DNA of 64,000 bases from Cryobacterium breve (GCF_027594785.1 NZ_CP075584.1:2170001-2234000); one strand, 5' to 3'. Counted from the stretch's first letter, positions 8,055 to 17,876 are shown. Program-made: numbers and translations. Notes: a model not told the origin generated them from the sequence alone.

Positions 8055-9170
8055 ATGGCATCGATCACCTCGTACACGACCGCAGCAGGCAAGCGGTACC
8101 GGGTGCGGTACCGCCGGCCCGACCACACGCAGACGGACAAGCGCGGGTTCAAGACGAAGAGGGAAGCCGAGCTCTTCACCGCGACCGTCGAGATTGCCAT
8201 GGCGAGGGGCGAGTACGTCGAGGCCTCCGCCGCCAAGGTCACCATTGGGACTCTGGGAGCTGACTGGCTCGCTTCGCAGACGCACCTGAAGCCATCCTCG
8301 CTCCGTCCCATCGAGATCGCCTGGCGGCTCTACGTGGCGCCGCGCTGGGCGAGGATCTCCGTCAGCGGGGTCCGCCACAGCGACGTCCAGGCGTGGGTGT
8401 CGACGATGACGGGCACGCGGGGCGCCACGACCGTCATCCGGGCCTTCGGAGTCCTGGCGTCGATTCTGGACGTCGCGGTCCGGGACAAGCGCATTTCCAC
8501 GAATCCCGCCCGGGGCGTGAACCTCCCCAGGAAGCCCAAGAAAGAGCATCGCTACCTCACGCACGAGGAGGTGGTGCGCCTCGCAGACAATTCCGGCATC
8601 CACCGCACGCTACTGCTCGTGCTCGCGTATACGGGGCTGCGCTGGGGCGAAGCCATCGGCTTGCGCGTGCGAGACGTCGACCTGGTCCGGAACCGGATCT
8701 CCGTCAGCGTGAACGCCGTCGAAGTCGGCGGGATCATCGAGGTCGGGACTCCAAAGTCCGACAAGCGCCGCACAGTCGTGTTCCCGGCATTCCTCACCCA
8801 GTCCCTGCTCGAGAACCTCACCGGCAAGGGCCCCAACGATCTGCTCTTCTCCGACAGCGCCGGGGAACACCTCCGGCGAACCCGAGTGAGCAGCGGCTCG
8901 AGGTCGTGGTTCAAGACGGCGCTCGTCGCCTCCGACCTGCCCGCGATGACCCTGCACGACCTGCGCCACACGGCCGCATCCCTCGCCATCGCGTCGGGAG
9001 CGAACGTGAAGGCGGTGCAGCGGATGCTCGGTCACGCGTCCGCGGCGATGACCCTCGACGTCTACGCCGACCTGTTCGATGACGATCTAGACGCCGTTGC
9101 AGTGGGCCTCAACCACGCCGCCGCTCCAGCAATTGTGGGCAAAATGTGGGCAAACCCGCCCGGCCCATGA
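8055..9170 (+). CDS. tyrosine-type site-specific integrase
   Basis: 371 residues with the full phage-integrase layout. Residues 1-55 form an AP2-like arm-binding domain (GKRYRVRYRRPDHTQTDKRG, then KTKREAELF). Residues 60-155 form the SAM-like core-binding domain. The catalytic domain follows from about 165, with Arg196 in TGLRWGE, Lys234 in GTPKSDKR, His301 and Arg304 in LHDLRH, His327 in MLGHAS and Tyr337 in LDVYADL, so all active-site residues are present. It ends 54 bp before the 3' end of the convergent tRNA-Ser(GCU), the normal position for an element integrated into the tRNA 3' end. No excisionase gene is evident upstream. Confidence 0.95.
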   Translation: MASITSYTTAAGKRYRVRYRRPDHTQTDKRGFKTKREAELFTATVEIAMARGEYVEASAAKVTIGTLGADWLASQTHLKPSSLRPIEIAWRLYVAPRWARISVSGVRHSDVQAWVSTMTGTRGATTVIRAFGVLASILDVAVRDKRISTNPARGVNLPRKPKKEHRYLTHEEVVRLADNSGIHRTLLLVLAYTGLRWGEAIGLRVRDVDLVRNRISVSVNAVEVGGIIEVGTPKSDKRRTVVFPAFLTQSLLENLTGKGPNDLLFSDSAGEHLRRTRVSSGSRSWFKTALVASDLPAMTLHDLRHTAASLAIASGANVKAVQRMLGHASAAMTLDVYADLFDDDLDAVAVGLNHAAAPAIVGKMWANPPGP

Positions 9171-9219
9171 AAAAGACCCCCGGACTTCCGCGTATTTGCG
9201 CGGATCTCGGGGGCCTTTT
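9171..9219. terminator. bidirectional Rho-independent terminator
   Basis: A two-tier hairpin: CCCCCG (9177-9182) with CGGGGG (9208-9213) and inner CCGCG (9188-9192) with CGCGG (9199-9203). It is followed by TTTT on the plus strand and preceded by AAAAA, which gives a U-run on the minus strand. It can stop the integrase transcript and the tRNA-Ser transcript. Confidence 0.8.
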
Positions 9220-9223
9220 AGTG

Positions 9224-9314
9224 CGGAGACGGTGGGATTTGAACCCACGGTACCCCGTGAAGGGTACTCCACCTTAGCAGGGTGGTGCACTAAGCCGTAC
9301 TATGCGACGTCTCC
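9224..9314 (-). tRNA. tRNA-Ser (anticodon GCU)
   Basis: The minus strand folds as a class II tRNA: acceptor GGAGACG/CGTCTCC, anticodon stem CCACC/GGTGG around loop CTGCTAA (anticodon GCT), a long variable arm GTACCCTTCACGGGGTAC, T-arm GTGGGTTCAAATCCCAC and discriminator G. CCA is not encoded. Its 3' end faces the integrase gene, so its 3' half is the likely attachment core. Confidence 0.95.
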
Positions 9315-9410
9315 TTGGCGCCTGCGGCAGAATTCACCGAGCAAACACACGAGTGTAATCATAACCGTACCGGCGGCATCCGTTTGCACAGGTGCCCGAC
9401 GGCCCCGCTT

Positions 9411-10694
9411 CTACTGGTTGTCGAGGGTGCGGCCGACGGAGCAGGTCAGCTCCCCCGCGGTCTGGCCGGTCGCCGAGTCCGACAGCGTGGTCACGTCCGT
9501 CGGGGTTGGGGTCGGGGTGGCGCCGGCGGATGCCGCGGGATCGGGCGTCGCGGAAGCATCCGTCGTCGCGGTCGGTGCCGGAGTCGCAGTGGCGCTCGGG
9601 TCCAGCGTCGCGCCACGGCCCGTCGTACCGCCGAGTTTGAGGGCCTTGTCGGCCGCTACCGCGGTGAAGAGTTCCTTGAAGTCGGGCTGGAGGGGCAGGA
9701 CTCCGCCGGCCGTGCCGCCGGTGGGCACCTGCACGAAGACGACCTGGTTCAGATCGATGTCCTTGAGCGCGACGGCGATCGACGCGATCGTGGAGACGTT
9801 GTTGAGGCTGTCGGAGAGCTTCATGTTGGCGGTCACGGCCTTCGCGAGCGAGTAGACCTTGATTGGGTCCGACAGGGTGCTCGCGCTCTTGATCGTGCGG
9901 ACCAGGGCCGACATGAAGACCTGCTGGTTATTGATCCGGGTGAGGTCGCTGCCGTCGCCGACGCCGTGGCGGGTGCGGAGGAACTGCAGGGCTGCAACAC
10001 CCTCGAGGGTGTGCATGCCGGGCTTCAGGAAGGTGCCGGTGTACTCGTCCTGGATCTCCTCTGCGACGCAGACCGGGACGCCGCCGACAGCGGTGGACAT
10101 CGCCATGACGCCGCTGAACTGCACCTCGGCTGCGAAGGGGATCGTCAGGCCGGTGAGCTTCTCGACGGTGAGCACCGTGCAGGCCAGCCCGCCGTAGGTG
10201 AGCGTCGTGTTGATCTTCTGGCGGCTCATCGAGTTGAAGGTGCCGCCGCTCGGGTCGGGGCAGGCCGGAATCGGCACCAACATGTCACGCGGGAAGCTGA
10301 TCACGGAGGCATTGGTGTGGTCCTGCGAGATGTGCAGGAGCATGGTCACGTCGTTGAGGTCGCCGGTCGAGTCCACCGGGCCGAACGAGGGGTCCTGGCC
10401 CTTGCGGCTGTCGCTGCCGACGATGAGGAGGTTGACGCCACCCGTGATGGCGCCGATCTGCGGGACGGGGCCGTTCGTCTCGTTGGCGAGGTGTACCCCG
10501 GGCTGTGCGCTCGACGCGACGTCGAGGGTGGCGATCGCGGCGACGGAGACGCCGCTGACGAGCACGACGGCCATGGCGGCTGCCAGGAACTTGACGACGG
10601 TGACAACAGGATTCGAGTGCTTCAACCGGCCGTGCCGCGCGATAGTACTGAGCTTGTGCGATCGTGCAGAACGGAGTCTCGGTTGGTCGATCAC
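9411..10694 (-). CDS. LytR-CpsA-Psr (LCP) family cell-wall glycopolymer ligase
   Basis: 427 residues. A cytoplasmic basic N-terminus is followed by one membrane segment at about residues 32-56 (TVVKFLAAAMAVVLVSGVSV). The extracellular LCP domain has the family marks: NLLIVGSDSRKG, DVTMLLHISQDHTNASVISFPRD with the substrate-binding Arg-Asp, KINTTLTYGG, and LQFLRTRHGVGDGSDLTRINNQQ. A low-complexity Ala/Thr/Pro tail of about 55 residues ends the protein. LCP enzymes transfer lipid-linked wall polymers such as arabinogalactan or teichoic acids to peptidoglycan. GTG 10694 follows AAGGGA at good spacing. It lies between the two tRNA-Ser genes. Confidence 0.93.
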   Translation of the reverse strand: MIDQPRLRSARSHKLSTIARHGRLKHSNPVVTVVKFLAAAMAVVLVSGVSVAAIATLDVASSAQPGVHLANETNGPVPQIGAITGGVNLLIVGSDSRKGQDPSFGPVDSTGDLNDVTMLLHISQDHTNASVISFPRDMLVPIPACPDPSGGTFNSMSRQKINTTLTYGGLACTVLTVEKLTGLTIPFAAEVQFSGVMAMSTAVGGVPVCVAEEIQDEYTGTFLKPGMHTLEGVAALQFLRTRHGVGDGSDLTRINNQQVFMSALVRTIKSASTLSDPIKVYSLAKAVTANMKLSDSLNNVSTIASIAVALKDIDLNQVVFVQVPTGGTAGGVLPLQPDFKELFTAVAADKALKLGGTTGRGATLDPSATATPAPTATTDASATPDPAASAGATPTPTPTDVTTLSDSATGQTAGELTCSVGRTLDNQ

Positions 10695-10732
10695 TCAGAT
10701 CCCTTCTGTGCCGGCCGGGTAACGGGTTCGTG

Positions 10733-10817
10733 CGGAGGGCGTGGGATTCGAACCCACGAGACATTTCTGTCCACCAGTTTTCAAGACTGGCTCCATCGGC
10801 CGCTCGGACAGCCCTCC
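10733..10817 (-). tRNA. tRNA-Ser (anticodon UGA)
   Basis: The minus strand gives acceptor GGAGGGC/GCCCTCC, anticodon stem CCAGT/ACTGG around CTTGAAA (anticodon TGA), a class II variable arm GGACAGAAATGTC-like, T-arm GTGGGTTCGAATCCCAC and discriminator G. It lies just upstream of the LCP gene in the same direction. Confidence 0.95.
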
Positions 10818-10958
10818 CGTTCGTGGCCCGGTCCGACGAAGAACGCCCGGTCGACAACACACGAATACCGACCGATTCTAGCCGATCGCGCCTTACCCGC
10901 CCTGCCAGCCAGCTGGGACGCCCGCCGCGAGGCGGTCAGCCGGGGTGCCGGAGGGGCG

Positions 10959-11769
10959 TCAGAGCGAAGCGAGAACCGTGGCGAGGCCGTCGTCGAGCAC
11001 GGCTCCGGTGATCTCCCCGGCCGCCGCGAGCACTTCACGGGGAGACTGGCCCATGGCCACGCCGCGGCCCTCGAGCCCAGCCCATTCGAGCATCTCGATG
11101 TCATTGCGTCCGTCGCCGACCGCCATCACCCGGGAACGGGGGATGCCGAGCTCGGCCCGGACCCGCTCCATCGCGGTGGCCTTGTTGACGCCGTCGGGGG
11201 CGATGTCGAGCCACGCGGTCCAGCCGATCGAGTAGCTCACCCGGTTGAGGCCCATCTGCTCGACGACCTGCAGGAAGTCTTCCATCTCGTGGTCCGGCGA
11301 GATGACGACAACGCGGGTGGCCTCGTGGCGGAGCAGGCTCGTCGAACTCGACGTGTTCGCTGTCGAGGCCGATGGTGGCATCGGGGAAAGGCTCGGTGTA
11401 CCGGTAGAAGCCGTGCTCGTCTTCGACCGCGTAGCGCGCGTCGCCGAGGTGCGAGCGGATCGAGAGCAGAACCTCGCTCGGGTCGAAGGTCTCGACCCAT
11501 TCGCGGCGGTACCCGGTCGGGCCGGTGAGGTCCCGGCGCAGGGTGATCGCTCCATTCGAGCAGACGACGTACCGGGGCGTGATGTCGAGCCGCTCGAGCA
11601 CCGGCAGGGTCGCCGCCGTCGAACGCCCGGTTGCGAGCATGATCTCGTGACCCGCACGGGTGAGTCGCTGCACTTCGGCAAGGACCGCCGGGCTGATCGA
11701 ACCGTCTTCGTGCACGGTGGTTCCGTCGATGTCGAGGGCGACGAGCCAGGGCGAGACGGTCGCGGTCAT
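10959..11769 (-). pseudogene. HAD-superfamily (Cof-type) hydrolase, frameshifted
   Basis: Starts at ATG 11769, overlapping the serS stop by ATGA. The first part [19 protein letters not shown] carries motif I (DxDGT), then PAVLAEVQRLTRAGHEIMLATGRS with motif II. It runs to EHVEFDE, then the frame changes to LLRHEATRVVVISPDHEMEDF. The C-terminal part has GVNKATAMERV and VMAVGDGRNDIEML (motif IV). Together this is a normal IIB (Cof) sugar-phosphate or flavin-phosphate phosphatase of about 269 residues. The break is one extra G in GAGCAGGCTC at 11336-11337. With that G removed the frame is intact, so a sequence error is more likely than a dead gene. Confidence 0.85.
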
Positions 11770-13031
11770 CGGATCGGCTCGAGGACTTCGAGGCCGCCGA
11801 GCCAGGGCCGCAGCGCCTCGGGGACGAGCACCGAGCCATCCGCTCGCTGGTGCGTCTCGAGGATCGCGACGATCCAGCGCGTGGTCGCGAGGGTGCCGTT
11901 GAGGGTGGCGACCGGTGCGGTCTTGCCCGATTCGGTGCGGTAGCGGATGTCCAGACGGCGGGCCTGGTAGGTGGTGCAGTTGCTCGTGCTGGTCAGCTCG
12001 CGGTAGGCGTTCTGGGTGGGCACCCACGCCTCGATGTCGAACTTGCGGGCCGCGCTCGACCCGAGGTCGCCTGCTGCGACGTCGATCACGCGGTAGCTGA
12101 GGCCGAGGGACTGGAGCATGCCCTCCTGCAGGGCGACGAGGCGGTCGTGCTCGGCCTCGGCGTTTTCGGGGAGGACGTAGGTGAACATCTCGAGCTTGTT
12201 GAACTGGTGCACGCGGATGATGCCGCGGGTGTCCTTGCCGCCGGAGCCGGCCTCGCGGCGGTAACAGGTGGACCAGCCGGCGTACCGCAGCGGGCCATCA
12301 TTCAGGTCGAGGATCTCGTCCGAGTGGTACCCGGCGAGCGCGACCTCGCTCGTGCCGGTGAGGTAGAGGTCGTCTGCGGGCAGGTAGTAGATCTCGTCGG
12401 CGTGCTCGCCGAGGAAGCCGGTGCCGTCCATGATCTCGGGGCGCACGAGGGTGGGCGTGATCAGCGGGATGAACCCGGCCTGGAGTGCGCGGTCGAGGGC
12501 CATGTTCATCAGGGCGATCTCGAGCCGGGCTCCGATGCCGCGCATGAAGTAGAAGCGCGCCCCGGACACCTTGGCGCCGCGGGCCATGTCGATCGCGCCG
12601 AGCATTTCGCCCAGTTCGAGGTGGTCGCGGGCCTCGAAGTCGAAGGTGGGGATCTCGCCGTGGGTGCGGAGCGTCGTGAAGTTCTCCTCACCGCCGGCCG
12701 GGACGCCGTCGATGATGGGGTTGGCGAGAGTGCGGACGATCCCGGTGAAGTGCGCCTCGGCATCCGTCGCGGTCGCCGCAGCGGCCTTGACCCGGGCGGC
12801 GAGGGCCTGGGCCTCGGCGACAAGGGCTTTCTTCTCGGCGGGGGGCGCGCTCGCGACCTGCTTGCCGAACTGGTTCTGGGCGGCGCGCAGGTCTTCGAAG
12901 GCCTTGATCGACGTGCGCCGAGCGGTGTCCGCGGCGAGCGCGGCGTCGACGGCCTCGACCGACGCACCCCGCGCCTTCTGCGAACGCTTGATCAGATCGG
13001 GATTCTCTCGCAGCAGTACAGGATCAATCAC
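11766..13031 (-). CDS. serS: seryl-tRNA synthetase
   Basis: 421 residues, normal length for a bacterial class II SerRS. The N-terminal coiled-coil arm spans about residues 25-105 ([19 protein letters not shown]). The catalytic core includes motif 2 in [20 protein letters not shown] and motif 3 in the [16 protein letters not shown] region, with the serine-binding [15 protein letters not shown] and [18 protein letters not shown]. It attaches serine to all tRNA-Ser, two of which are encoded within 3 kb. It is translationally coupled to the downstream HAD gene and divergent from the lipid-kinase gene. Confidence 0.98.
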   Translation of the reverse strand: MIDPVLLRENPDLIKRSQKARGASVEAVDAALAADTARRTSIKAFEDLRAAQNQFGKQVASAPPAEKKALVAEAQALAARVKAAAATATDAEAHFTGIVRTLANPIIDGVPAGGEENFTTLRTHGEIPTFDFEARDHLELGEMLGAIDMARGAKVSGARFYFMRGIGARLEIALMNMALDRALQAGFIPLITPTLVRPEIMDGTGFLGEHADEIYYLPADDLYLTGTSEVALAGYHSDEILDLNDGPLRYAGWSTCYRREAGSGGKDTRGIIRVHQFNKLEMFTYVLPENAEAEHDRLVALQEGMLQSLGLSYRVIDVAAGDLGSSAARKFDIEAWVPTQNAYRELTSTSNCTTYQARRLDIRYRTESGKTAPVATLNGTLATTRWIVAILETHQRADGSVLVPEALRPWLGGLEVLEPIR

Positions 13032-13079
13032 GGTGCCAGTCTACAAGCGCCCGCCGGAACGCCTTGCTAGCCTGAACCC

Positions 13080-14081
13080 GTGAATACTCCCGGTGAGACT
13101 CCGAGCGTCCGTCGAGCGGCCGTCGTGTACAACCCGATCAAGGTCGACGTGGACAAGCTCCGCGCGAGCGTCGCAGCGGCGGAGTCCGCCGCCGGGTGGG
13201 CTGGCACGGTCTGGCTGTCGACGACCGAGACGGATGCCGGGCAGCGGGCGACCCGGACGGCGATCGAGCAGGGGGCATCCGTGGTGCTCGCGGCGGGCGG
13301 TGACGGCACCGTGCGCGCGGTCGCCGAGGCCCTGCGCGACTCGGGCGTCGCGCTCGCGATCGTGCCGTCCGGCACAGGGAACCTGCTGGCCCGCAACCTG
13401 CAGTTGCCGCTTGCGAGCCTCGATGCCGCGGTGGAGATCGCGTTCGGCGGCGTCGACCGGGCGATCGACCTGGGCGTCGCGCTTCTCACGGACACCGACG
13501 GCGAGAAGGCCGAACATGTCTTCCTGGTGATGGCCGGCCTCGGCCTGGACGCCCAGATGATCGCGAACACGAGCGCCGACCTCAAGAAGCAGGTCGGCTG
13601 GCTCGCGTACGTCGATGCTGGAATGCGGGTGATTCCGAAGTCGAAACCGTTCCGCATCCGTTATAGCCTCGAGGGTCGCACCGACCGCCCGGCGCACGTG
13701 AGCACGATCCTGGTCGCGAACTGCGGGGTGCTGCCGGGCAACATCCAGTTCCTGCCCGACGCGCAGGTGGACGACGGGATCCTCGACATCGCCGTGCTGC
13801 AGCCCAAGGGCGTCCTCGGCTGGTTGACCATCTGGCGCCGGGTGACGTGGGAGAACGGCGTGCTGCGCCGCTCGGCGGTCGGGCGCCGGATCATCGCCCA
13901 GAGCGAGTCGAACAACGAACGGGTGATGACGACGCTGCGGGGCTCACGGATCAGGATCGTGCTCGAGCACCCTCAGGAGTTCGAGATCGACGGCGACGAG
14001 TTCGGTCCGGTGCGCGCGGTTTCCCTGCGGGCCGACCCCGACGCGCTCACGGTGCGGATGCCCGCGCCCGCTTCCGCGTAA
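13080..14081 (+). CDS. diacylglycerol kinase catalytic-domain protein (lipid kinase)
   Basis: 333 residues with the DAGK catalytic domain: VYNPIKVDVDKLRA at the N-terminus, the nucleotide-binding VLAAGGDGTVRAVAEAL near residues 70-86, and AIVPSGTGNLLARNLQLPL near 98-116. The C-terminal beta-domain has MAGLGLDAQMI and ends VSLRADPDALTVRMP. Such proteins phosphorylate diacylglycerol or related lipids at the membrane. The GTG at 13080 has no ribosome site but is preceded by a TAGCCT-like -10 element, so the transcript is probably leaderless. It is divergent from serS; a long palindrome follows the stop. Confidence 0.92.
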   Translation: MNTPGETPSVRRAAVVYNPIKVDVDKLRASVAAAESAAGWAGTVWLSTTETDAGQRATRTAIEQGASVVLAAGGDGTVRAVAEALRDSGVALAIVPSGTGNLLARNLQLPLASLDAAVEIAFGGVDRAIDLGVALLTDTDGEKAEHVFLVMAGLGLDAQMIANTSADLKKQVGWLAYVDAGMRVIPKSKPFRIRYSLEGRTDRPAHVSTILVANCGVLPGNIQFLPDAQVDDGILDIAVLQPKGVLGWLTIWRRVTWENGVLRRSAVGRRIIAQSESNNERVMTTLRGSRIRIVLEHPQEFEIDGDEFGPVRAVSLRADPDALTVRMPAPASA

Positions 14082-14132
14082 CGCCCACCGCCCGGCCCCG
14101 CCCCTCTTCGCATGCTTTCCTGCTTTCCTGCT

Positions 14133-14195
14133 CGCGAGAGTACACTTTTGGCCCTTTAAACCGCGGGTTTAAAGGGCCAAAAGTGTACTCTCGCG
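14133..14195. repeat. intergenic palindrome, family A copy 1
   Basis: Two perfectly complementary 30-bp arms (14133-14162 and 14166-14195) around a 3-base loop; arm begins CGCGAGAGTACACTTTTGGC. It lies between convergent stops (14081 and 14249). There is no U-run, so it is not a textbook terminator. Related copies at 38120, 44155 and 51198 share the CGCGAGAG tip and the TTTTGGCCCTT inner block. Confidence 0.9.
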
Positions 14196-14248
14196 GACCG
14201 AAGTAGACCGGGACGAGGGGGGGGGGGAGGGGGAGATGGGGCGGCGGG

Positions 14249-15184
14249 TCAGGCGCCGCGGAGGAGGGTGTCGAGCCAGGCGCGCGCGCCGATATAGACG
14301 TCGTCGTCGTAGCGCTTCGTGTACTCGTTCTGCTGCCGGTCCGCCCGCGGGTACGAGCCGAGGAAGATCACCTTCGGGCTGAACCGGCGCAGGCCGAGCA
14401 GGGCGTCGGCGACGCGTTCGTCGTGGATGTGCCCGTCGGCGTCGATCACGAACCGGTACCGGCCGAGCGCGTCGCCGATCGGGCGCGACTGGATCAGCGA
14501 GAGGTTGACCCCGCGGGTCGCGAACTGTTCGAGCAGTTCGAGGAGCGCCCCGGCGCGGTCCTCCGGCAGTTCGACGATGAGGCTCGTCTTGTCTGCACCG
14601 GTGCGGGCCGGGATCACGGTCGTTCGACTGACGAGCACGAACCGGGTGACGGCGTTCGGGTTGTCGCCGATGTCGGTGGCGAGAACCGTGAGGTCGAGAT
14701 GGTTCTCGATCCCCGGAGGGGCGACCGCGGCATCCGCCTGTTCGGTCTCGAGAAGCGACGCCGGCGCGGCCACATTGCTCGAGGCGGGGATGTGGCCGTG
14801 GTGCGGCACGTGCGTCTCGAGCCAGTCACGGCACTGGGCGTAGGCGACCGGATGCGCGGCGACGATCTTCACGTCGGCGAGCGTCGTGCCCGGCCTGGCC
14901 ACGAGGACGAAGTTCACCGGCACGAGATACTCGCCGATGATCCGGAGGTCCGGGACCTTCGCGAGGGCGTCCTGGGTGGCGGACACGCCGCCGTCGACGG
15001 AATTCTCGATCGCGATCATCGCGGCGACGCTGCGGCCGGAGACGACGTCTGCGAGGGCCTCCCCGACGTTGTTGACCGAACGCCAGGCCTGCCCGCGCGC
15101 CTCGGGCACCTGGGCGAGTGCCGCTTCGGTGAAGGTGCCAGCCGGCCCCAGGAAGCTGTAGCTGGCTTTGCGCGTCTCGGACAT
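14249..15184 (-). CDS. pheA: prephenate dehydratase
   Basis: 311 residues, the stand-alone PheA form. The N-terminal dehydratase domain starts [18 protein letters not shown], has [19 protein letters not shown] and the substrate-binding Thr-Arg-Phe in [11 protein letters not shown] near residue 180. The ACT regulatory domain follows with [20 protein letters not shown] and [19 protein letters not shown], where phenylalanine binds in the family. The enzyme converts prephenate to phenylpyruvate in phenylalanine synthesis. It is divergent from pgm with only 35 bp between the starts. An 11-G run lies at 14217-14227, downstream of its stop. Confidence 0.96.
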   Translation of the reverse strand: MSETRKASYSFLGPAGTFTEAALAQVPEARGQAWRSVNNVGEALADVVSGRSVAAMIAIENSVDGGVSATQDALAKVPDLRIIGEYLVPVNFVLVARPGTTLADVKIVAAHPVAYAQCRDWLETHVPHHGHIPASSNVAAPASLLETEQADAAVAPPGIENHLDLTVLATDIGDNPNAVTRFVLVSRTTVIPARTGADKTSLIVELPEDRAGALLELLEQFATRGVNLSLIQSRPIGDALGRYRFVIDADGHIHDERVADALLGLRRFSPKVIFLGSYPRADRQQNEYTKRYDDDVYIGARAWLDTLLRGA

Positions 15185-15219
15185 GGCTCACAGCCTACTT
15201 GCAGTGCCAGACTGGGGAC

Positions 15220-16838
15220 ATGAATGAACGTGCGGGCACTCCGGCCCTGGAATCAGACCTGATCGATGTCGACGCGCTGGTTAAGGCGTACTACGACCTG
15301 AAACCCGATGTGACCGTGCCCGCCCAGAGGGTGGCCTTCGGAACCTCCGGGCATCGTGGCAGCTCGCTGAACACAGCCTTCAACGAGAATCACATCATCG
15401 CAACGACGCAGGCCATCGTCGAATACCGCACGAATCAGGGCATCACCGGTCCGCTCTTCATCGGCACCGACCCGCACGCCCTCAGCGCCCCCGCGTACAC
15501 GACTGCGCTCGAAGTGCTCGTGGGCAATGGAGTGCGCGTTCTCGTCGACGAGTTCGATGACTACGTGCCGACCCCGTCGCTCTCGCACGCGATCCTGGCA
15601 TACAACCGGGCGGGGAACACCGACGAGGCCGACGGCATCGTCGTCACCCCGAGCCACAACCCGCCAACCGACGGCGGCTTCAAGTACAACCCCCCGCACG
15701 GCGGACCCGCCGACAGCGACGCCACCTCCTGGATCGCCGCCCGGGCCAACGAGTCTCATCGCCGGTGGCCTCGTCGACGTGAAGATGAGCGAACCGAGCG
15801 CGGTCGAGACCTACGACTTCCGCGGTGCGTACGTGAACGACCTCGAGAACATCATCGACATGGGCGCGATCAAGGCGAGCGGCATCCGCATCGGCGCCGA
15901 CCCGCTCGGCGGCGCGAGTGTCGGCTACTGGGGCGCCATCCGCGACCGCTACGAGCTCGACCTCACCGTCACGAACCCCAAGGTCGACCCGACCTGGCGC
16001 TTCATGACCCTCGACTGGGACTCCAAGATCCGGATGGACCCATCGAGCCCCTCCGCGATGGCCTCCGTGATCGCGCACAAGGACGACTTCGACATCCTCA
16101 CCGGCAACGACGCCGACGCCGACCGGCACGGCATCGTCACGCCGGACGGCGGCCTGATGAACCCGAACCACTTCCTCGCCGTCGCGATCGACTACCTCTA
16201 CAGCCACCGCGAGGGCTGGCGGGCGGATGCCGCGATCGGCAAGACGCTCGTCTCCTCCACCATGATCGACCGGGTCGCCGGATTCCTCGGCCGCGACCTC
16301 TGGGAGGTGCCCGTCGGCTTCAAGTGGTTCGTGCCCGGCCTCATCGACGGTTCGGTCGCGTTCGGCGGCGAGGAGAGCGCCGGTGCGAGCTTCGTGCGGT
16401 TCGACGGCACGGTCTGGACGACGGACAAGGACGGCATCCTGCTGGCCCTGCTCGCCTCCGAGATCCTCGCCGTCACGGGCAAGAGCCCGAGCCAGCGCTA
16501 CGCCGAGCTCGTCGAGCACTTCGGCGACCCGGCGTACGCCCGCGTGGATGCCGCGGCCACGCCCGCCCAGAAGGCGCAACTCGGCAAGCTCGACGGCGAC
16601 GCGATCACCGCGACCGAGCTCGCCGGCGAGAAGATCCTCGCGAAGCTCAGCCACGCGCCCGGCAACGGGGCCGCGATCGGCGGCCTCAAGGTCGTCACCG
16701 AGAACGCCTGGTTCGCGGCCCGCCCGAGCGGCACCGAAGATGTGTACAAGATCTACGCCGAGTCCTTCAAGGGCCCGGAGCACCTGCGCCAGGTGCAGGC
16801 TCGAGGCGAAGGCGATCGTCGACGCCGCCATCGCCTAG
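15220..16838 (+). pseudogene. pgm: phosphoglucomutase (alpha-D-glucose-phosphate-specific), two frame breaks
   Basis: About 539 residues when restored. The active-site phosphoserine loop is in [19 protein letters not shown] near residue 145, the metal loop in [19 protein letters not shown], the sugar loop in [12 protein letters not shown] and the phosphate loop in [17 protein letters not shown]. It interconverts glucose-1- and glucose-6-phosphate. Break 1: an extra T at 15754 (GAG|CTC read as GAGTCTC) separates IAARANE from [14 protein letters not shown]. Break 2: an extra G at 16798-16799 (CAG|CTC) separates HLRQVQ from [12 protein letters not shown] and the stop. ATG 15220 is preferred to a TTG at 15199. 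Confidence 0.9.
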
Positions 16839-16941
16839 GCGCTTTCCGAGACGGATGCCGTCGCTCACGTTCGCCGGTCGGCGGGCGCCGGCGGCGGCAT
16901 CCGTCGTCTGACGCGGGCGGCCAGGCGGGTTCGACGCGATG

Positions 16942-17001
16942 GCGCCCCCGTTTGCGCAGTCCGCTACCGAAACGGCGGGCGCGGCTTGCGGAAACCGGCG
17001 C
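16942..17001. repeat. intergenic GC-rich palindromic repeat, family D copy 1
   Basis: A roughly 60-bp element ending GGAAACCGGCGC. It is about 80 per cent identical, by eye, to the reverse complement of 34381-34438, which lies between unrelated genes. The rest of the 260-bp gap before 17100 shows no gene. Confidence 0.6.
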
Positions 17002-17099
17002 GGCCGCCAGCGGATGAGGGCGCGGGCTGCCGAAATCGGCTACGGGCGCGATCCCCGAGTACGCGGGCGGGCGCATCCGCCGGGCGCGGCGATCGGTGG

Positions 17100-17876
17100 T
17101 TAGGGGATGCTCCAGTAGTACGCGGTGGCGCCCGGGTGCTTCACGGTGATCGCGTAGTCGACGGAGAGATAGTCGGTGTCGTCGGTGTGGCCGGCGTAGT
17201 AGATGACGATGTCGTCACCGCTGCCCTCGATGCGGGTCACGACGCCGGTGTGGTCGCGGTCGCCCGAGTTGTTCCAGTCGAACTGCACGACGTCGCCGAC
17301 CTTGACCTGGTCGCGCTGCTGGTCGGTGAGAGCGGTCGCCCGGCCGGAGCTCGCGAGGTAGTTGCGGAACGCGGTCGAGCTGACCCAGGCGTTCGAGTGT
17401 GTGAAGGACGATCCGGTGCCCTTGGCCCACCAGCTGCCGTCCATGGCCCAGCCGCGCTGGATCAGGGACTGGCTGGTGAAGTTGACGCAGTCGTTGTCGG
17501 TGATGATGCCGTAGTCCGCCGTGTTGTAGTCGGTCCAGTGCGCGATCATGTAGTCGACCTGGGCCTGCACCCCCCCGGCCGAGGCCGCTGCGACCGGGGC
17601 GGGGGCCGCGGTCGCAGCGGGCGCCGGCGCCGGCGTGGGTGTCGCCGTGGCTACAGGCGCGGTGTCGACAGCGACGGGTGCACCGGCATCCGCCGGCGTC
17701 GCCCGGGGGGTCGCGGTGTCCGTTGCCGTGTCCGTCGGGATCGCCGACGCCGCGATCTCCGCACGCGCGGAGTCTGACTCGTCATTGCCCCACGATGCGA
17801 CGGCTGCGGTGCCGATCACGAGAACGGCGAACGCGAGCGCTGCTGCGCTGATGCGAAAGCGTCGGGTGAACTGCAC
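17100..17876 (-). CDS. secreted amidase-domain (Amidase_6) protein
   Basis: 258 residues. A signal peptide or membrane anchor occupies residues 1-28 (RRFRISAAALAFAVLVIGTA). An Ala/Thr/Pro linker follows to about 100. The C-terminal Amidase_6-type domain has the cysteine-peptidase-like NDCVNFTSQSLIQRGWAMDG (candidate Cys nucleophile), KVGDVVQFDWNNSGDRDHTGVVT (candidate His) and IYYAGHTDDTDYLSV. The fold resembles NlpC/P60/CHAP enzymes, so peptidoglycan or peptide amide hydrolysis outside the cell is plausible. The next gene at 17973 encodes a paralogue of the same domain; spacing is 96 bp, both on the minus strand. Confidence 0.85.
   Translation of the reverse strand: MQFTRRFRISAAALAFAVLVIGTAAVASWGNDESDSARAEIAASAIPTDTATDTATPRATPADAGAPVAVDTAPVATATPTPAPAPAATAAPAPVAAASAGGVQAQVDYMIAHWTDYNTADYGIITDNDCVNFTSQSLIQRGWAMDGSWWAKGTGSSFTHSNAWVSSTAFRNYLASSGRATALTDQQRDQVKVGDVVQFDWNNSGDRDHTGVVTRIEGSGDDIVIYYAGHTDDTDYLSVDYAITVKHPGATAYYWSIP

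Noticed and set aside
10733..10817. tRNA-Ser(UGA) as the second attachment site of the island
   Set aside because: Its T-arm is similar to that of tRNA-Ser(GCU) because both are serine tRNAs; it has a different acceptor and lies on the backbone side of the integrase.
16383..16838. Programmed frameshifting as the cause of the pgm, ddaH and similar breaks
   Set aside because: No slippery heptamer, stimulator stem or conserved position; the same hexamer signature in unrelated genes fits an artefact better.
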